64,000 nt of DNA, taken from the NCBI GenBank assembly GCA_003290165.1, contig QNQO01005802.1:1-64000 (forward strand). Reading direction: 5' to 3'. The translations under genes and the position numbers were made by a program. This document shows, piece after piece, positions 13,170 through 23,489 of the stretch. Position 1 is the first letter of the stretch; the number at the start of each line of letters is the position of its first letter. Origin of the DNA: Berberis thunbergii. Taxonomy: Eukaryota; Streptophyta; Magnoliopsida; Ranunculales; Berberidaceae. Below the pieces are notes generated by a model. The model saw only the letters and a list, made by a program, of their open reading frames with translations, had not been told where the DNA came from and ran no database searches.

Positions 13170-14541
13170 TTGGAGAGTGGAGGAAAAATTCCTTCCATTC
13201 AGTCGTTCTGTGTTCTCCCTCTCCTTCTCTGTAGTGATTTGCTATGTTGTTTGCAAGTTCGAACAAAGATGAAGAAGGGGAAAGGGAAGAGGGCCATGTT
13301 TGATGTTTTGGTGAGTAGCAGTAGCAGTGACAATGGAGCACTGCTTCGAGTATTCATTGGGAATATTTCTCATCTTTTAGTGATTTTAGTAAAGAGGGAC
13401 TAGATTTGAGGCGAAATTTTACTCCTTCAGACAGTGAAGATGACGGCAAGCCAAATCTAAGACCTCCCTATGTTCAATGACGTGAAGTATTGTAAGTGTT
13501 TTTCGTCTATTTCAGGGTTTCATTTTTGTGTTTCATTCTTTGTTGCATGTGTTTGTGGATTATGTAAATGATGTTGTTGTTAGGATTTTGTTCATTTGCA
13601 CAAATGATGAGTCATACACTGCTTATTTGCTTAGTGTTTTATTTCAGTGCAATGATGTTGTTATGAATCATTCAATGAATGATGTTTTTGTTGTTATGGT
13701 ACACATTTAGTGCAATGTTTAGGGATTTCGTTGGGTACTCATTCAATAATGGCTATGAATAATTGTTGTTGTTGTTGTTAAGCTACTCGTTCAGTGTAAT
13801 GGCTATGAAGCATTGTTTTTGTTGTTAGGGCAATGCCTATGAATCATTGTTGTCATTTGTTAGGCTACTCATTGAGTGCAATTGCTATGAATATGAATCA
13901 TTGTTGTCGTTTGTTAGCTACTCGTTAAGTACAATGGCTATGAAGCATTATGTGTATTTGTCTTATATTTTCTCTTTAATTATGATACATGTTATTTTGC
14001 ATGGGTTTGCAGAAAGTGTGGTTTGGAGGGTCACAACAGTAGAATATATAAAAACCCTCCTAATGACCAAACACAAGATTGTGGACAGACATCCAAGGCA
14101 AAACCTAGATTCAGAAAAGGTAGGAACAACAAGAAAAGATGTGTCAAATCGGGTTCCGAAACTGGGAGAGGAACAAGTCAACCTCCACAACAACCCAGTC
14201 AGCTAGAAATGCCAATATTCCCTTCACAACAACCCAATCAGCCGAAAATGCCAACAGCTCCAACCATGCACAAATATGATGCTTCAATGTTCCCAACTCA
14301 ACCCTTTGCACAAGGAGTAAGACCTCCTCCAATAAGGCAACCAATGTTCCAAGCTGGTAAGGCAGGGGAAGACAGGACAATCAATGGATCAATCAACCTA
14401 TGGGGCCAAAAGGGCCAAGAACACCAAACATGTGATACTAACTTATGTTTTGAAGACTGTTTTTTTAAGACAATATTTTATGGTGATAATGTTAAAGTGG
14501 GGAACATACCAACTTCTTTTGGTTTGTTTATGGTAATGTAA
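13170..14541 (+). pseudogene. MuDR-type transposase C-terminal remnant
   Basis: After a TTTGCAG acceptor at 14006-14012, the plus strand encodes KCGLEGHNSRIYKNPPND. This is a zinc knuckle of the type found at the end of MuDR transposases, with the last cysteine replaced by tyrosine. It is followed by a Pro/Gln-rich tail with two similar QQPxQ(L/P) blocks and FAQGVRPPP. The frame stops at 14541. Upstream, 13170-13410 has a lysine-rich frame (MKKGKGKRAMFDVLVSSSSS) that may be the first exon, but the DDE catalytic domain and SWIM finger are missing. It is therefore a deletion derivative. Identification rests on the zinc knuckle, the tail composition and the surrounding inverted ends. Confidence 0.55.
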
Positions 14542-14879
14542 GTATTGATATTGTTGATGGTTTTTTATGGTGATATTGTTGATGACTGTTTTATGTATGT
14601 TTATGTCATACATTTGAATGATATTTTGCAAGTAAATAAATGGAATGCATTTAATGATATTTTGCAAGTATTAAAGGGTATGTCAGTCTTGAATTTGCCT
14701 GTCAGACTTGATGATTGTTTTATGTCTGTTTTTGAAGACTTCATTTGTTATTGTTTACATCCAATTTCAGACTTGTCTTGAATGACACATTGTTGCAACA
14801 CTGATATTGAATGTTATGTTCATTCACTTCTTATTTAGGGTAGATAGAAATGCTTTACAAAGATCTTCAAATGTCATAC

Positions 14880-15458
14880 TCATTTGGATAGTAATTGTTT
14901 CATTTGGAGAGTTATTACTTCTTCCGCCTTGAGCTTGTTCAGTAGTTGCAACTGAAGTAATAGGTTTTGACCACCACCTCTAGGTATGTTATCAAGTATC
15001 ACAACTCCCAACCACTCAAACCCCTTAGTACAAGAATCACAATTGAGGTACTTGTGCCCTTGTGTATGAGGTTGATGAGATCTTTTGATAGTTCTCCTTC
15101 CAGAGCATGAAGGAATTAGGCATGGAAGATCCACCCATGGGCAGTCTTTCATCCAGTGATTTGGACTGTCACATTTGAAACAAGTACCCCTTTTGAAGCT
15201 TGAGCTTGAACTTAAGTTGAAATTTGTTTTTGAGCTTGAACTACCCTCTTCATTTCTCTTCAGAATAACTTCATCAAGCCATAGAAATCCTTTGCAACCA
15301 GATATTTGACAGACCAAGAACATCCTATTTGGGTTTTTTTGGGTTTTGGACTTCAAAAGCATGCAGACTCCATTACACCTATTCTTGGGTTACGCATAAT
15401 ACAAGTAAGGACAGTCTTCACTTGTATGATTGTACTGATGACAGTGGTCGCAAGGAAC
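14880..15458 (-). pseudogene. CCHC/GRF zinc-finger protein remnant carried in the Mutator-like element
   Basis: On the minus strand a CTAGCAG acceptor near 15459 is followed by a CCHC knuckle, CDHCHQYNHTSEDC. An in-frame TAA comes near 15390. The frame then continues with a GRF-type finger (NPNRMFLVCQISGCKGFLWL), a second knuckle (CFKCDSPNHWMKDC), and another GRF-like finger (CLIPSCSGRRT ... YLNCDSCTKGFEWL). It ends at 14880. A possible first exon lies at 15654-15678 (MNSEQQNE, followed by GTGAGT), although its phase does not fit. GRF fingers bind nucleic acid; the function of this protein is unknown. It converges with the transposase remnant, leaving about 340 bases between the two stops. 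The internal stop argues that it is broken. Confidence 0.6.
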
Positions 15459-16080
15459 CTGCTAGAAAAAACAAATTTTAATTACTCCCAACCCCTTATA
15501 ATAGATAATGGCAGTAACTTAACTCCCTATAATAAATTTGAATGTAAGAATGCCCCGTGGTTCAGAAAACGCACGCGAGAGGTTAAATATCACCTCCAAA
15601 TCTTAATAAATGTGAACATAAACGTCCAAATGAAATCAAAATCACTAACTCACCTTCATTTTGCTGTTCTGAATTCATATCTATGATGAAATACTCAGAT
15701 CTGTTGTTTGTGTAATGAAACCCTAAGTTTCAAACTTGGGTTTGTATCAACTTTAAATAAGGTTTAACCCAACGGCTACTGAATTTTTCCCAACGGCTAC
15801 TTCGTATTTCCTCTCCCCCAACGGTTACTTCGTCTTCCTCAACTTCAATGAAAGTCTTCCCCAATCTATAACAATTCAAAGAGTAGAGAGTTGAGATTTG
15901 AGTTGTCCTATCCCTGTGTAACCATTCCCCAGTGAGTAATTTGAATGTTATCCGTAGGATGAGAGTTGAGATTTTAAACTCATCCATTGGATCATTTGTA
16001 TCACTTTAAATTTTAGCCATCAAATCATTAAAGGGCATTTTGTCCTTCAAATATGATTGATTTCAAATGCCTGTATGTCC

Positions 16081-16176
16081 TGACGGTCTTTGGACATTTA
16101 CCGCTAGTTAAGGGGGGTAACTGTAGTAGTGATTAATGATGGGTCTACTTATTAATTAGCTATGTATAATAGGGGG
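16081..16176 (-). repeat. Right terminal inverted repeat of Mutator-like element
   Basis: Inverse of 12912-13011. The sequence outward of it (GGGGGCAAAGTGCAAATTAC) looks like a continuation of the terminus that the left side lacks. Confidence 0.7.
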
Positions 16177-16329
16177 CAAAGTGCAAATTACCCTTACATT
16201 TTATATAATAGTAAAAATATTTTTGGGGGTCATTTTACATGTGTAAAACCAACGCTTCTCGCTTCATTTTTTGCTTAAAGCCAAGCTATGGAAAATTGTT
16301 TCGCCTTCGCTTCACGCTTTAACTACCTT

Positions 16330-16768
16330 GGATTCACCATACTTTGCACCTCATTAAAGTGCTTAGAAATAGAACTATCATCCTTGAATTTCATATTCAC
16401 CAACTTTCTATTAAAAAAGGCATTGTTCGTAGCGGTTTTCCTTTCATACAAGTTCTAAAGTTTAGTCCAAAGAGAATGGGCAGACGTCTCAGTGGACACA
16501 TGGTGAAATATTGTATCATCTAGTCGTTGCCTAATATGTCCATGATTTTTCTATTTAATTTCGTCCACTCATCTTTAAACATATCCTTCGGTTTGGCGTT
16601 ATCCCTTTCAATCGGAGCGTGCAAATCCTTGCAATATAAAATATATTCCAACATTATTTTCCATATCACGTAATTAGAGCCATTAATGCTAATCATCCTT
16701 GTGTTGTTATTTTCCATGTCAATTCCACACACTAACAATCTCCCAACAATTGCTTTGATACCACTTTG
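16330..16768 (-). pseudogene. Ty1/copia gag N-terminal fragment with primer-binding site
   Basis: On the minus strand, 16738-16520 encodes the start of a copia Gag polyprotein, with MENNNTRMISINGSNYVIWK and then DEWTKLNRKI. Degraded Gag homology continues to about 16330. Just upstream, at about 16753-16768 (minus), is GTGGTATCAAAGCA, close to the initiator-methionine primer site that follows a 5' LTR. Protease, integrase and reverse transcriptase are absent. The element is cut off near the right end of the Mutator element. Confidence 0.6.
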
Positions 16769-17371
16769 TTAAGGAAAACAAAGCAAACAACTACAAAGAA
16801 ATTCTACCAATGGATGAATAAATAGTATCGGCAAACCAATATTCAACGCAAGCAAATAATCAATGTAAAGAAAATAAAATAAAAAGGACACTAAGATATA
16901 CGTGGAAACCCTTCAATGTTAAAGGTAAAAATCACGGGCCAAATCCAATCAATTAAAAAAAGTAAAATGTTCTTCTCAAGCTTTTTGCCCAAAGCTTGAG
17001 GAATGTAAGAGCAATACAAGGGTTACCTCACAAGAGCTTCATCAACTTCTCAATCAATGGAGAATCTACCGAACAAACGCACCAAAATCTGGCAAAAAAC
17101 AGTTCCAATACACACTTGTGAATCTCCAAACAAACCCCATTAATCGACCCCTTCAACTTCTTATTTCTTATCTTTCTCAATGGAGGAATCATGCCACTGT
17201 CACACATAAATGCATCAAAAGTACATATTGTTTTCTCTCCACATCAAACAACACTAACTATTAGATGTTTTATCTCTCTCCCGTCTCATTCACGTGAGGA
17301 TAACATGGTTTGGCCCACCCTTATGGTCTAAACCAATCTCATGGGTTGTGGACCCATCATAACCAACTAAT
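16769..17371 (-). repeat. 5' LTR of the minus-strand copia fragment
   Basis: Directly upstream of the primer site. In plus orientation it begins TGTTAAGGAAAAC. It has composition and short motifs (ACGTGGAAACCCTTCAATG) seen in copia LTR/leader regions. Its far end is near the TRIM at 17372 and is not sharply defined. Confidence 0.5.
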
Positions 17372-18102
17372 TGTTGGGATAGAGTTGGCTTGAATAATCT
17401 CACATCAAGTAAGGTGGAGTTGTCATCTGAGAATATAAGGAGTGGTCCACTCCATAATAGTAATGGAGCCTTTAGGAAAAAAAAACCCTATATCGTAGAA
17501 GCTTGGGGTCCAAAATCGTGGTGTTTAAGTTGAGGATAATATCGTTGTTATGTATTGTGGACCAAGGTATGCACATGTACCTATCGCGCCAACAAGTGAT
17601 ATCAGAGTTGAAGGTTTGACTGCGACTTAGTGATGATTTCCTAGAGATGTGGATCTCTATATGTTGTAGATCTTGCTAAGGGTTTCCTTACAATCTAGGT
17701 GAAAGTGTTCCTCTAGATGGTTAAGATCGGTCCAGTGGATGTGTTACTCATGCTCCTTGAGATGTGATTCCTCGATATGGTTGAATATTGGTCTGGTGGA
17801 GGTGTTCCTCTAGATGTGATTCCTCAATATGGTTGAAGATCGGATATATTGTTAAACGTGATAATTCACGCCAAAGTGGAGATTGTTGGGATATAGTTTG
17901 CTTGAATAGTCCCACATCAACTAAGGTGGAGTTAGCATCTAAGAATCTAAGGAGTGGTCCACTCCCTAATAGCAACGAGGCATTTTGGGAAAAAAATTCA
18001 CATAGCAGAAGCCCCTGATGGGGGCCCAAAATTGTGGTGTTTGAGTTGGGGACAATATCGTTACTATATATAGTGGACAAAAGTGTGCACACGTGCCCAA
18101 CT
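17372..18102 (+). mobile_element. TRIM (terminal-repeat retrotransposon in miniature)
   Basis: Two direct repeats of ~220 bp (17372-17594 and 17884-18102) both start TGTTGGGATA. The first ends CCAACA, while the second ends CCCAACT. The first is followed by GTGATATCAGAGTTGAAG, a variant of the methionine-tRNA primer site. The second is preceded by AAAGTGGAGAT, a typical polypurine tract. The ~290-bp interior has no coding capacity. Size, ends and priming sites fit a TRIM. I saw no matching 5-bp target duplication. Confidence 0.8.
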
Positions 18103-18285
18103 TGATATTTACATACAAATATATTTCCCCTAAATACTACACATTGATATATGTGCATAAAATGTCCTAACAAGTATCCTAAATCTACCTTAGTGGTAGT
18201 GGTATCTAGTGTTCTTTACACCACGATCTCCTTCGCTTATTCTCCTCGTGATTATTCTTAGTATACGACACATTTGATTCCTACA
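18103..18285. repeat. Partial copy of the LTR-like segment at 4948-5342
   Basis: Matches about 5165-5342 with the same right end, TTCCTACA. The left part is missing where the TRIM ends. Confidence 0.45.
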
Positions 18286-18918
18286 GTTATAACTTGAACT
18301 AACCCGCCCATTGCCAAGCCTAAGTACAATAATGGTAACAATATTAATTTTTAGGTGTCACTAATGAACTAGTTTCCAAATGGTGAATCAAGAACAGTAA
18401 CCAATGTTATACATTGATAGAAGCCGATTGTAAAACTCTAAATCACTTTAAAACTATGAACAATTGCTAACTCTCTTTTAAGTGGTATTTGCACCAAGAT
18501 TACTCCATAAATAGCTCACTCCACAATTGTGGTCGCTATATCTATTTCTAGTAGTTCATAAGTGGCACACTTCCATCAAAGATTTTGATTTCTCAAATTT
18601 ATATTTTCAGTGAACAATAACCTACATGAGAATTATAAAATCTTTATGATACCTTATTAATGCAATCTTTCAATTGACACATAAACCGTACGTTATACTA
18701 GGCAGAATAGAACAAGTAACTAAGCACTCCAAGAGTACTAACGTCGAAAGAAATAAGCAAAATCACAATTTTTTAATGGAAATAGTCTTAATGAAAAGCC
18801 AAATAAGGCAATACATAGATAATAAACGTACATGTGGGTTGAACTCTATTGGCTGCATCTACAGTGTACTAACTGAATAATTACGTGCTTGAGAAAATTT
18901 TTGTAGGCAAGGTAAGCT
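18286..18918. other. Intergenic, nothing recognised
   Basis: AT-rich sequence between the LTR fragment and the copia element. The short frame at 18674-18880 has no recognisable domain. Confidence 0.4.
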
Positions 18919-18923
18919 TATCA

Positions 18924-19614
18924 TGTTGAAAAATAGGTGAGGAAGTGGTGGAAGCTTTCACCACTGCCTCACCTTAGCTGAGTGAATTGTGTTTATGATG
19001 CTTAGTGAAAAAGCTAAGATGAAGATGTGATATCAAGTTGTAGAAAATTGTGGAATAGATTAGAAATTATAAGAAATTGATAAAAATGATGGAAATTAAT
19101 AGAAGATGATAGAAAGTCAAATATGAGATAAGGTGGTGGAAGGTTTTCCACCTCTTCAAGCTATAAGTTGTTGCCAGCTATTCGAACGAACTCACAATGA
19201 GCTCTTGAATCCCTTTGTTTGCCACCTTTTTCAACTCCTTAAGGGAGTATATAAGGACTCATGAGGGGCCTTAGTTAAGTATGTCCATCAGTCATTGTTA
19301 ATCACCCTAAGTGAGAGTTTGAGTTTGTGAAAGGTATTTCATCTGTATCCGCAATTTGTTTCGAAAACTTTTATATCGGATTAGCTTTGTTTTGTTTAGG
19401 TTGGATTTTCATTTACTTATTTGTTGAGGTTTTGTATTTGGGATTCTTTTGAGAAACCAATTTGCACTGGGTGTTTGTAATCTGAAGCAAAACGTTGTTA
19501 TTTGTCGTTGACGTAGGCGAGTTTGCTGAACCACACATATTTGTTGTCTCTGATTTTATTGTCTTTGTTTGATAACTTCGCATTTCGGTATTTGTAATGT
19601 TTTTGCATACAACA
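18924..19614 (+). repeat. 5' LTR of copia element
   Basis: 691 bp, TG...CA. Direct repeat of 21325-21995. It contains GGAAGTGGTGGAAGCTT near its start. Confidence 0.85.
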
Positions 19615-19682
19615 AATTGGTATCAGAGTTGCAGGTATTTCCTTGGATTCACTGAAGGTGATTAAATTGGTTGTTGACAAAC

Positions 19683-21130
19683 ATGTCAGATCCATCCAGT
19701 TCTGGATCAAAGATGGTTACTGCTACAGTCGGTAAATTTGATGTCAAAAAGTTCAATGGGAAGAAAAGTTTCGACATGTGGTAGTGTGAGGTTTTGGACG
19801 TGCTTGCACAGCAGAATCTAGAGGATGTTGTGTATGGTAAATCGGAGAAAATGACTAATGAAACTTGGAACAAGTTGAATCGGCGAGCATGTGGGTCTAT
19901 ACGACTTTGTTTGGCGAAGGAGTAAAAATACTTTGTAATGAAAGAAATTGTTGCCAAATTGCTCTAAAAAAGTTGGAGGACAAGTACATGAGAACATCCA
20001 AAATAAACTCTTCCTAAAAAATAATTGTTTGGCATGAATAGGAGACAAGGTAGTCTGAGCACCTGTATGAGCTCAATAGGTTGATTTTTGATTCATTGAA
20101 TTTAGACGAGAAAGTTCCAAAAAATGATGAGGCATTATGCCTTCTAAATTCCCTTCCATAAGATTATGATCATCTCATGACAACCTTGTTGATGGGAAAA
20201 TAGTATTTAAACTATGACGAGATTGCTACAGTGTTGCTCAATTATAAGTACAGGAGAAAGGATCTCAAGATCCATAGCGATGCAATGTCTGAAGTATTAT
20301 TTCGAGGGGAAGATTTGAAACAAGAATGATGGTAATAGAGGAAAATCTATAGACAAAAGGATTTGCTGAAGGATAAATGTGCCTACTATCATGAGAAGGG
20401 CCACTGGAAGATTGATTGTGAGAAATTGAAAACTGCAATACAAAATGGAAAGAAAAATTCAAATGCGAATGTGGTGCACAATTTGGATGAGGGTGAGGAT
20501 GATATATATTCTCTAGTTGCATGTTTAGCATTTGTGAGTCATTTTGATGAATGGCTTCTTGATTTGGGTTCTACATATCATATGTGTCCTCAAAAGTATT
20601 AGTTTTCCAGCTTTAGAGATGTTGATGGTGGTGTTGTCCGTATGGAAACAATGACAAATGTAAAATGCAGGGATAGATAAAATCAAGTTGAAGCTGCATA
20701 ATGAAATTTTTTGGGTTTTGAATGATGTTCGGCATGTATCCAATTTGAAGATAAATCTCATCTCTATTAGTGTTTGAGTTCAAAGGTTACAAGGTTATGG
20801 TAAATGGTGAAGCTCTAAATGTCATTTTTGGTGCACTTTTGTTGATGAAGGTTGTTCGAAAGTGTAACTTGTATTTCTTGTAGGGGAGTACGGTTACATG
20901 TAATTGGAAAGTTAAATTTGGTGGAGCGATTTGTATTTTTGATGGCCTATGAACGGTGTTTCTAATGGAGTTACTGATAGCTCCAAGGATGTTTATACGA
21001 ATACCTCAAGGGTTTGGCATTTGCATTCAGGTGGTAAAGGTGAAAAAGTTCTAGACGAGTTGTTGAAGAAATATTTGGTAAAATGTATGAAGATATGAAA
21101 TATGGATGTTTATGAACATTGTGTTTTTGA
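19683..21130 (+). pseudogene. Copia gag / protease / pre-integrase remnant
   Basis: Begins MSDPSSSGSKMVTATVGKFD and contains many stops and frameshifts. Recognisable pieces in order are the Gag core (FNGKKSFDMW ... ETWNKLNRRA), a zinc knuckle with its second cysteine changed to tyrosine (CAYYHEKGHWKIDC, near 20378), the protease start WLLDLGSTYHMC near 20551, and the pre-integrase motif VWHLHSGGKGEKVLDELLKK near 21010. Nothing after this matches pol. Confidence 0.75.
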
Positions 21131-21324
21131 AAGTATTGATTTGAAACTCCATCCTAGCCAAGGTGGAGTTGGTTTGTTAGCTTGAGCACATTCTGGTGTA
21201 TGGCGCATATGAGCGTGTTTGAAGAGTTGAAGTCTGTGATTGTTTTTTTGAAGATGTGGCATTTGTTTGTTCGTATTTGTTGGGATCGGCTCAGATTTAT
21301 AAAGTATTCACCGAGGTGAAGAAT

Positions 21325-21995
21325 TGTTGAAAAATAAGTGAGGAAGTGGTGGAAGCTTCCACCACCGCCTCACCTTAGTTGAGTGCGTTGTCTTTGTGAT
21401 GCTTAGTGAAGAAGCTAAGATGAGAAGGTGATTTCAAGTTGTAGAAACTTGCGGAATAGATTAGAAGTTAGAAGAAATTGATAGAAATTAATACAAGATG
21501 ATAGAAAGTCAAAGATAAGAAGAGGGCCCACAATGAGTTCTTCAATGCCTTTATTTGTTGTCTTTTTCACCTCCTCAAGGGCCTATATGAGGGGCCTTAT
21601 TTAAGTATGTCTATCAGTCATTGTTAATCACCTCGGAGAGAGTTTGAGTTTGTGAAAGGGTACCCCATTTGTATCCAGAGTTTGTTTCAGAAAACCTGAC
21701 ATCGGATTAGCTTTGTTTTGTTTGGGTTGGATTTTCATTTGCTTATTTGTTGGGCTTTTGTTTCGGTTTTGTATTTTAGTTTCTTTCAAGAAAGTGAAGA
21801 AACCAATTTGTACGGGGTGTTCGTAATCTAAACTGAAGCAATAAGAGTTGTTATTTATCGTGGACATAAGCCAGTTTGCTAAACCACGTATATTTGTTGT
21901 CTCCAGTTTTATTGTCTTTGTTTGGTAACTTCGTATTTCTATATTTGTATTAGTAACTTCGAATTTTTGTATTTCTATCGCTTCCACGCCCAACG
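21325..21995 (+). repeat. 3' LTR of copia element
   Basis: 671 bp, ending CCCAACG, then the TATCA target duplication. Diverged from the 5' LTR by substitutions and small indels. Confidence 0.85.
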
Positions 21996-22000
21996 TATCA

Positions 22001-22235
22001 TGTAATTACTAATTTGGCTACATCACAAGCCCATAATAGAAAAGGGCATTTTATCATGTATTGGCACCTGTCGGTATTCGACCTAAAAATTTAGGCCATT
22101 AGCTCATAAATAGATCAGACTCTTCAATGGAATTTCTCCTTACGAGAAAATACTCATTTATCTAGCAAAACTGGACCAAGGACAAAGTGGAATAGGAGCA
22201 GTAACCCCTCAAATCACTCACTTCGTACCCAAAAG
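22001..22235. other. Short spacer, nothing recognised
   Basis: About 230 bases between the copia element and the second hAT copy, without features. Confidence 0.4.
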
Positions 22236-22853
22236 CAGTGTTCTAAAAAACAGCCTAGGCGACGCCTAGGCGCTAGAGAAACAACCAGATTAATGGCTGG
22301 GCGGGGTGACAAATCGGGTAGGCACCTAGGCGGGTTTTGGGCGGGTCTGGGCGGGGTTTTTTTATAAGGCTGATTGTGTTCTTATTTTATTTTTCTTTCC
22401 CCTTTTTTGGAAAGAAACAATTTAATTAATTTTTATTCGATATATGTCTGAATGTAGCAAATAATGATTACTTAATGGAATTCTCAAATGATCTGTCGGT
22501 ACCAATTTTAGTAATGTAGATTTTATCAAACTTGACTGAGGTGATTCATGCAATTGAAGAAAAGTAAGAGTAGATTTGGATATTTATCCACAAATTCAAC
22601 TTTGTATAAAGTACCCATCATGACCAACTTCAGTCATTTGAGTTTTAATAAATTTTGTTCACGATTGTTAATTTTTCATGTTTTTAAATTTTGCATATAT
22701 GTTTTGACATTAAATTGAGTGTAATTGATAAGGTATTATGTTTAACTTTTGTAAATTATTAAAGTTATAATACAAAACTTAAAACCGCCTAGGCACTAGG
22801 CATTAGGCACCTGTTCGCCGTTCACCCACCTCCTAGCGCTTTTGAGAACAATG
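22236..22853. mobile_element. Non-autonomous hAT element, copy 2
   Basis: It starts CAGTGTTCTAAAAAACAGCC and ends CTTTTGAGAACAATG. The flanks CCCAAAAG (22228-22235) and TCTAAAAG (22854-22861) match at six of eight positions, as an aged 8-bp duplication. It is colinear with the element at 10511-11130 and the same length within two bases. The interior shows the same AT-rich non-coding sequence. Confidence 0.8.
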
Positions 22854-23489
22854 TCTAAAAGTATAGAAGCTTTCTAGTTAAAAAAAAATTTCAATGTTTA
22901 GGCAGGCAAATTAACATTTTGAGTGTTGTTTTCTTGGCTAATGGCAGGGAACTAAACAAATATCTCAAAACACGTCTAAACAAGTTGACACTTTCCAATA
23001 TTGATAGACTACATTTTCCTCAAAATTTCAGCGCAAATGGAGCTCGCAATGTAGCTCAAATTGATACAATTTTAAGTATCAATTTTAATTTAGTCATGTG
23101 CATGTAATGCCCTTAATTTACAATAAAACTAAGGGTCCTAAATGCGCAGTCAAAATATTATTTTTTTATACCTAACGTTCCAAAATATATTGTTGTCCTT
23201 CACTTTAAGCATGCCACGAATGTTAAACCCCTAGTGATTGGATAGAATCATCTAATGCAAATGGATTGGTAATAGACTAATAGCATTCTTCGCATAGGCC
23301 TTTCGCTTCTAATTGATGAAGTAGCATATTCAAAAGCAAACATATCATTACAATGGAAGTGGGAACACAGATGATCTCACACAAAGATGAACCTCCTTGT
23401 CGTGATCTGCATTTGTTGGAATTTCTTCGCCAAACAAATTTTACAATCAAAACTCCTTGTTATCACCTGCATCTTCCTCAGTGGGGGAA

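Larger units (their letters stand above)
12912..16176. mobile_element. Mutator-like element with long inverted ends
   Basis: 12912-13011 and 16081-16176 are inverted copies about 95% alike. They share CCCCTATTATACATAGCTAA, TTAATAAGTAGA, CATCATTAATCACTA and GTAAATGTCCAAAGAC. Terminal repeats of ~100 bp around gene remnants are typical of Mutator-like elements. Inside, a transposase C-terminal remnant on the plus strand converges with a zinc-finger gene remnant on the minus strand. I could not define a 9-bp target duplication: the right end seems to extend to about 16195, while the left end looks altered before 12912. The element is not active in this form. Confidence 0.7.
18924..21995 (+). mobile_element. 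Gag-only Ty1/copia element with both LTRs
   Basis: LTRs at 18924-19614 and 21325-21995 are flanked by identical 5-bp duplications TATCA (18919-18923 and 21996-22000). Both LTRs start TGTTGAAAAATA; the first ends ACA, the second ACG, one base changed. TGGTATCAGAGTTGCAGG at 19618-19635 is the primer site. The 1.7-kb interior holds only degraded gag, the protease start and the GAG-pre-integrase motif. Integrase core, reverse transcriptase and RNase H are gone. LTR divergence and many stops mark an old, non-autonomous copy. Confidence 0.88.
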
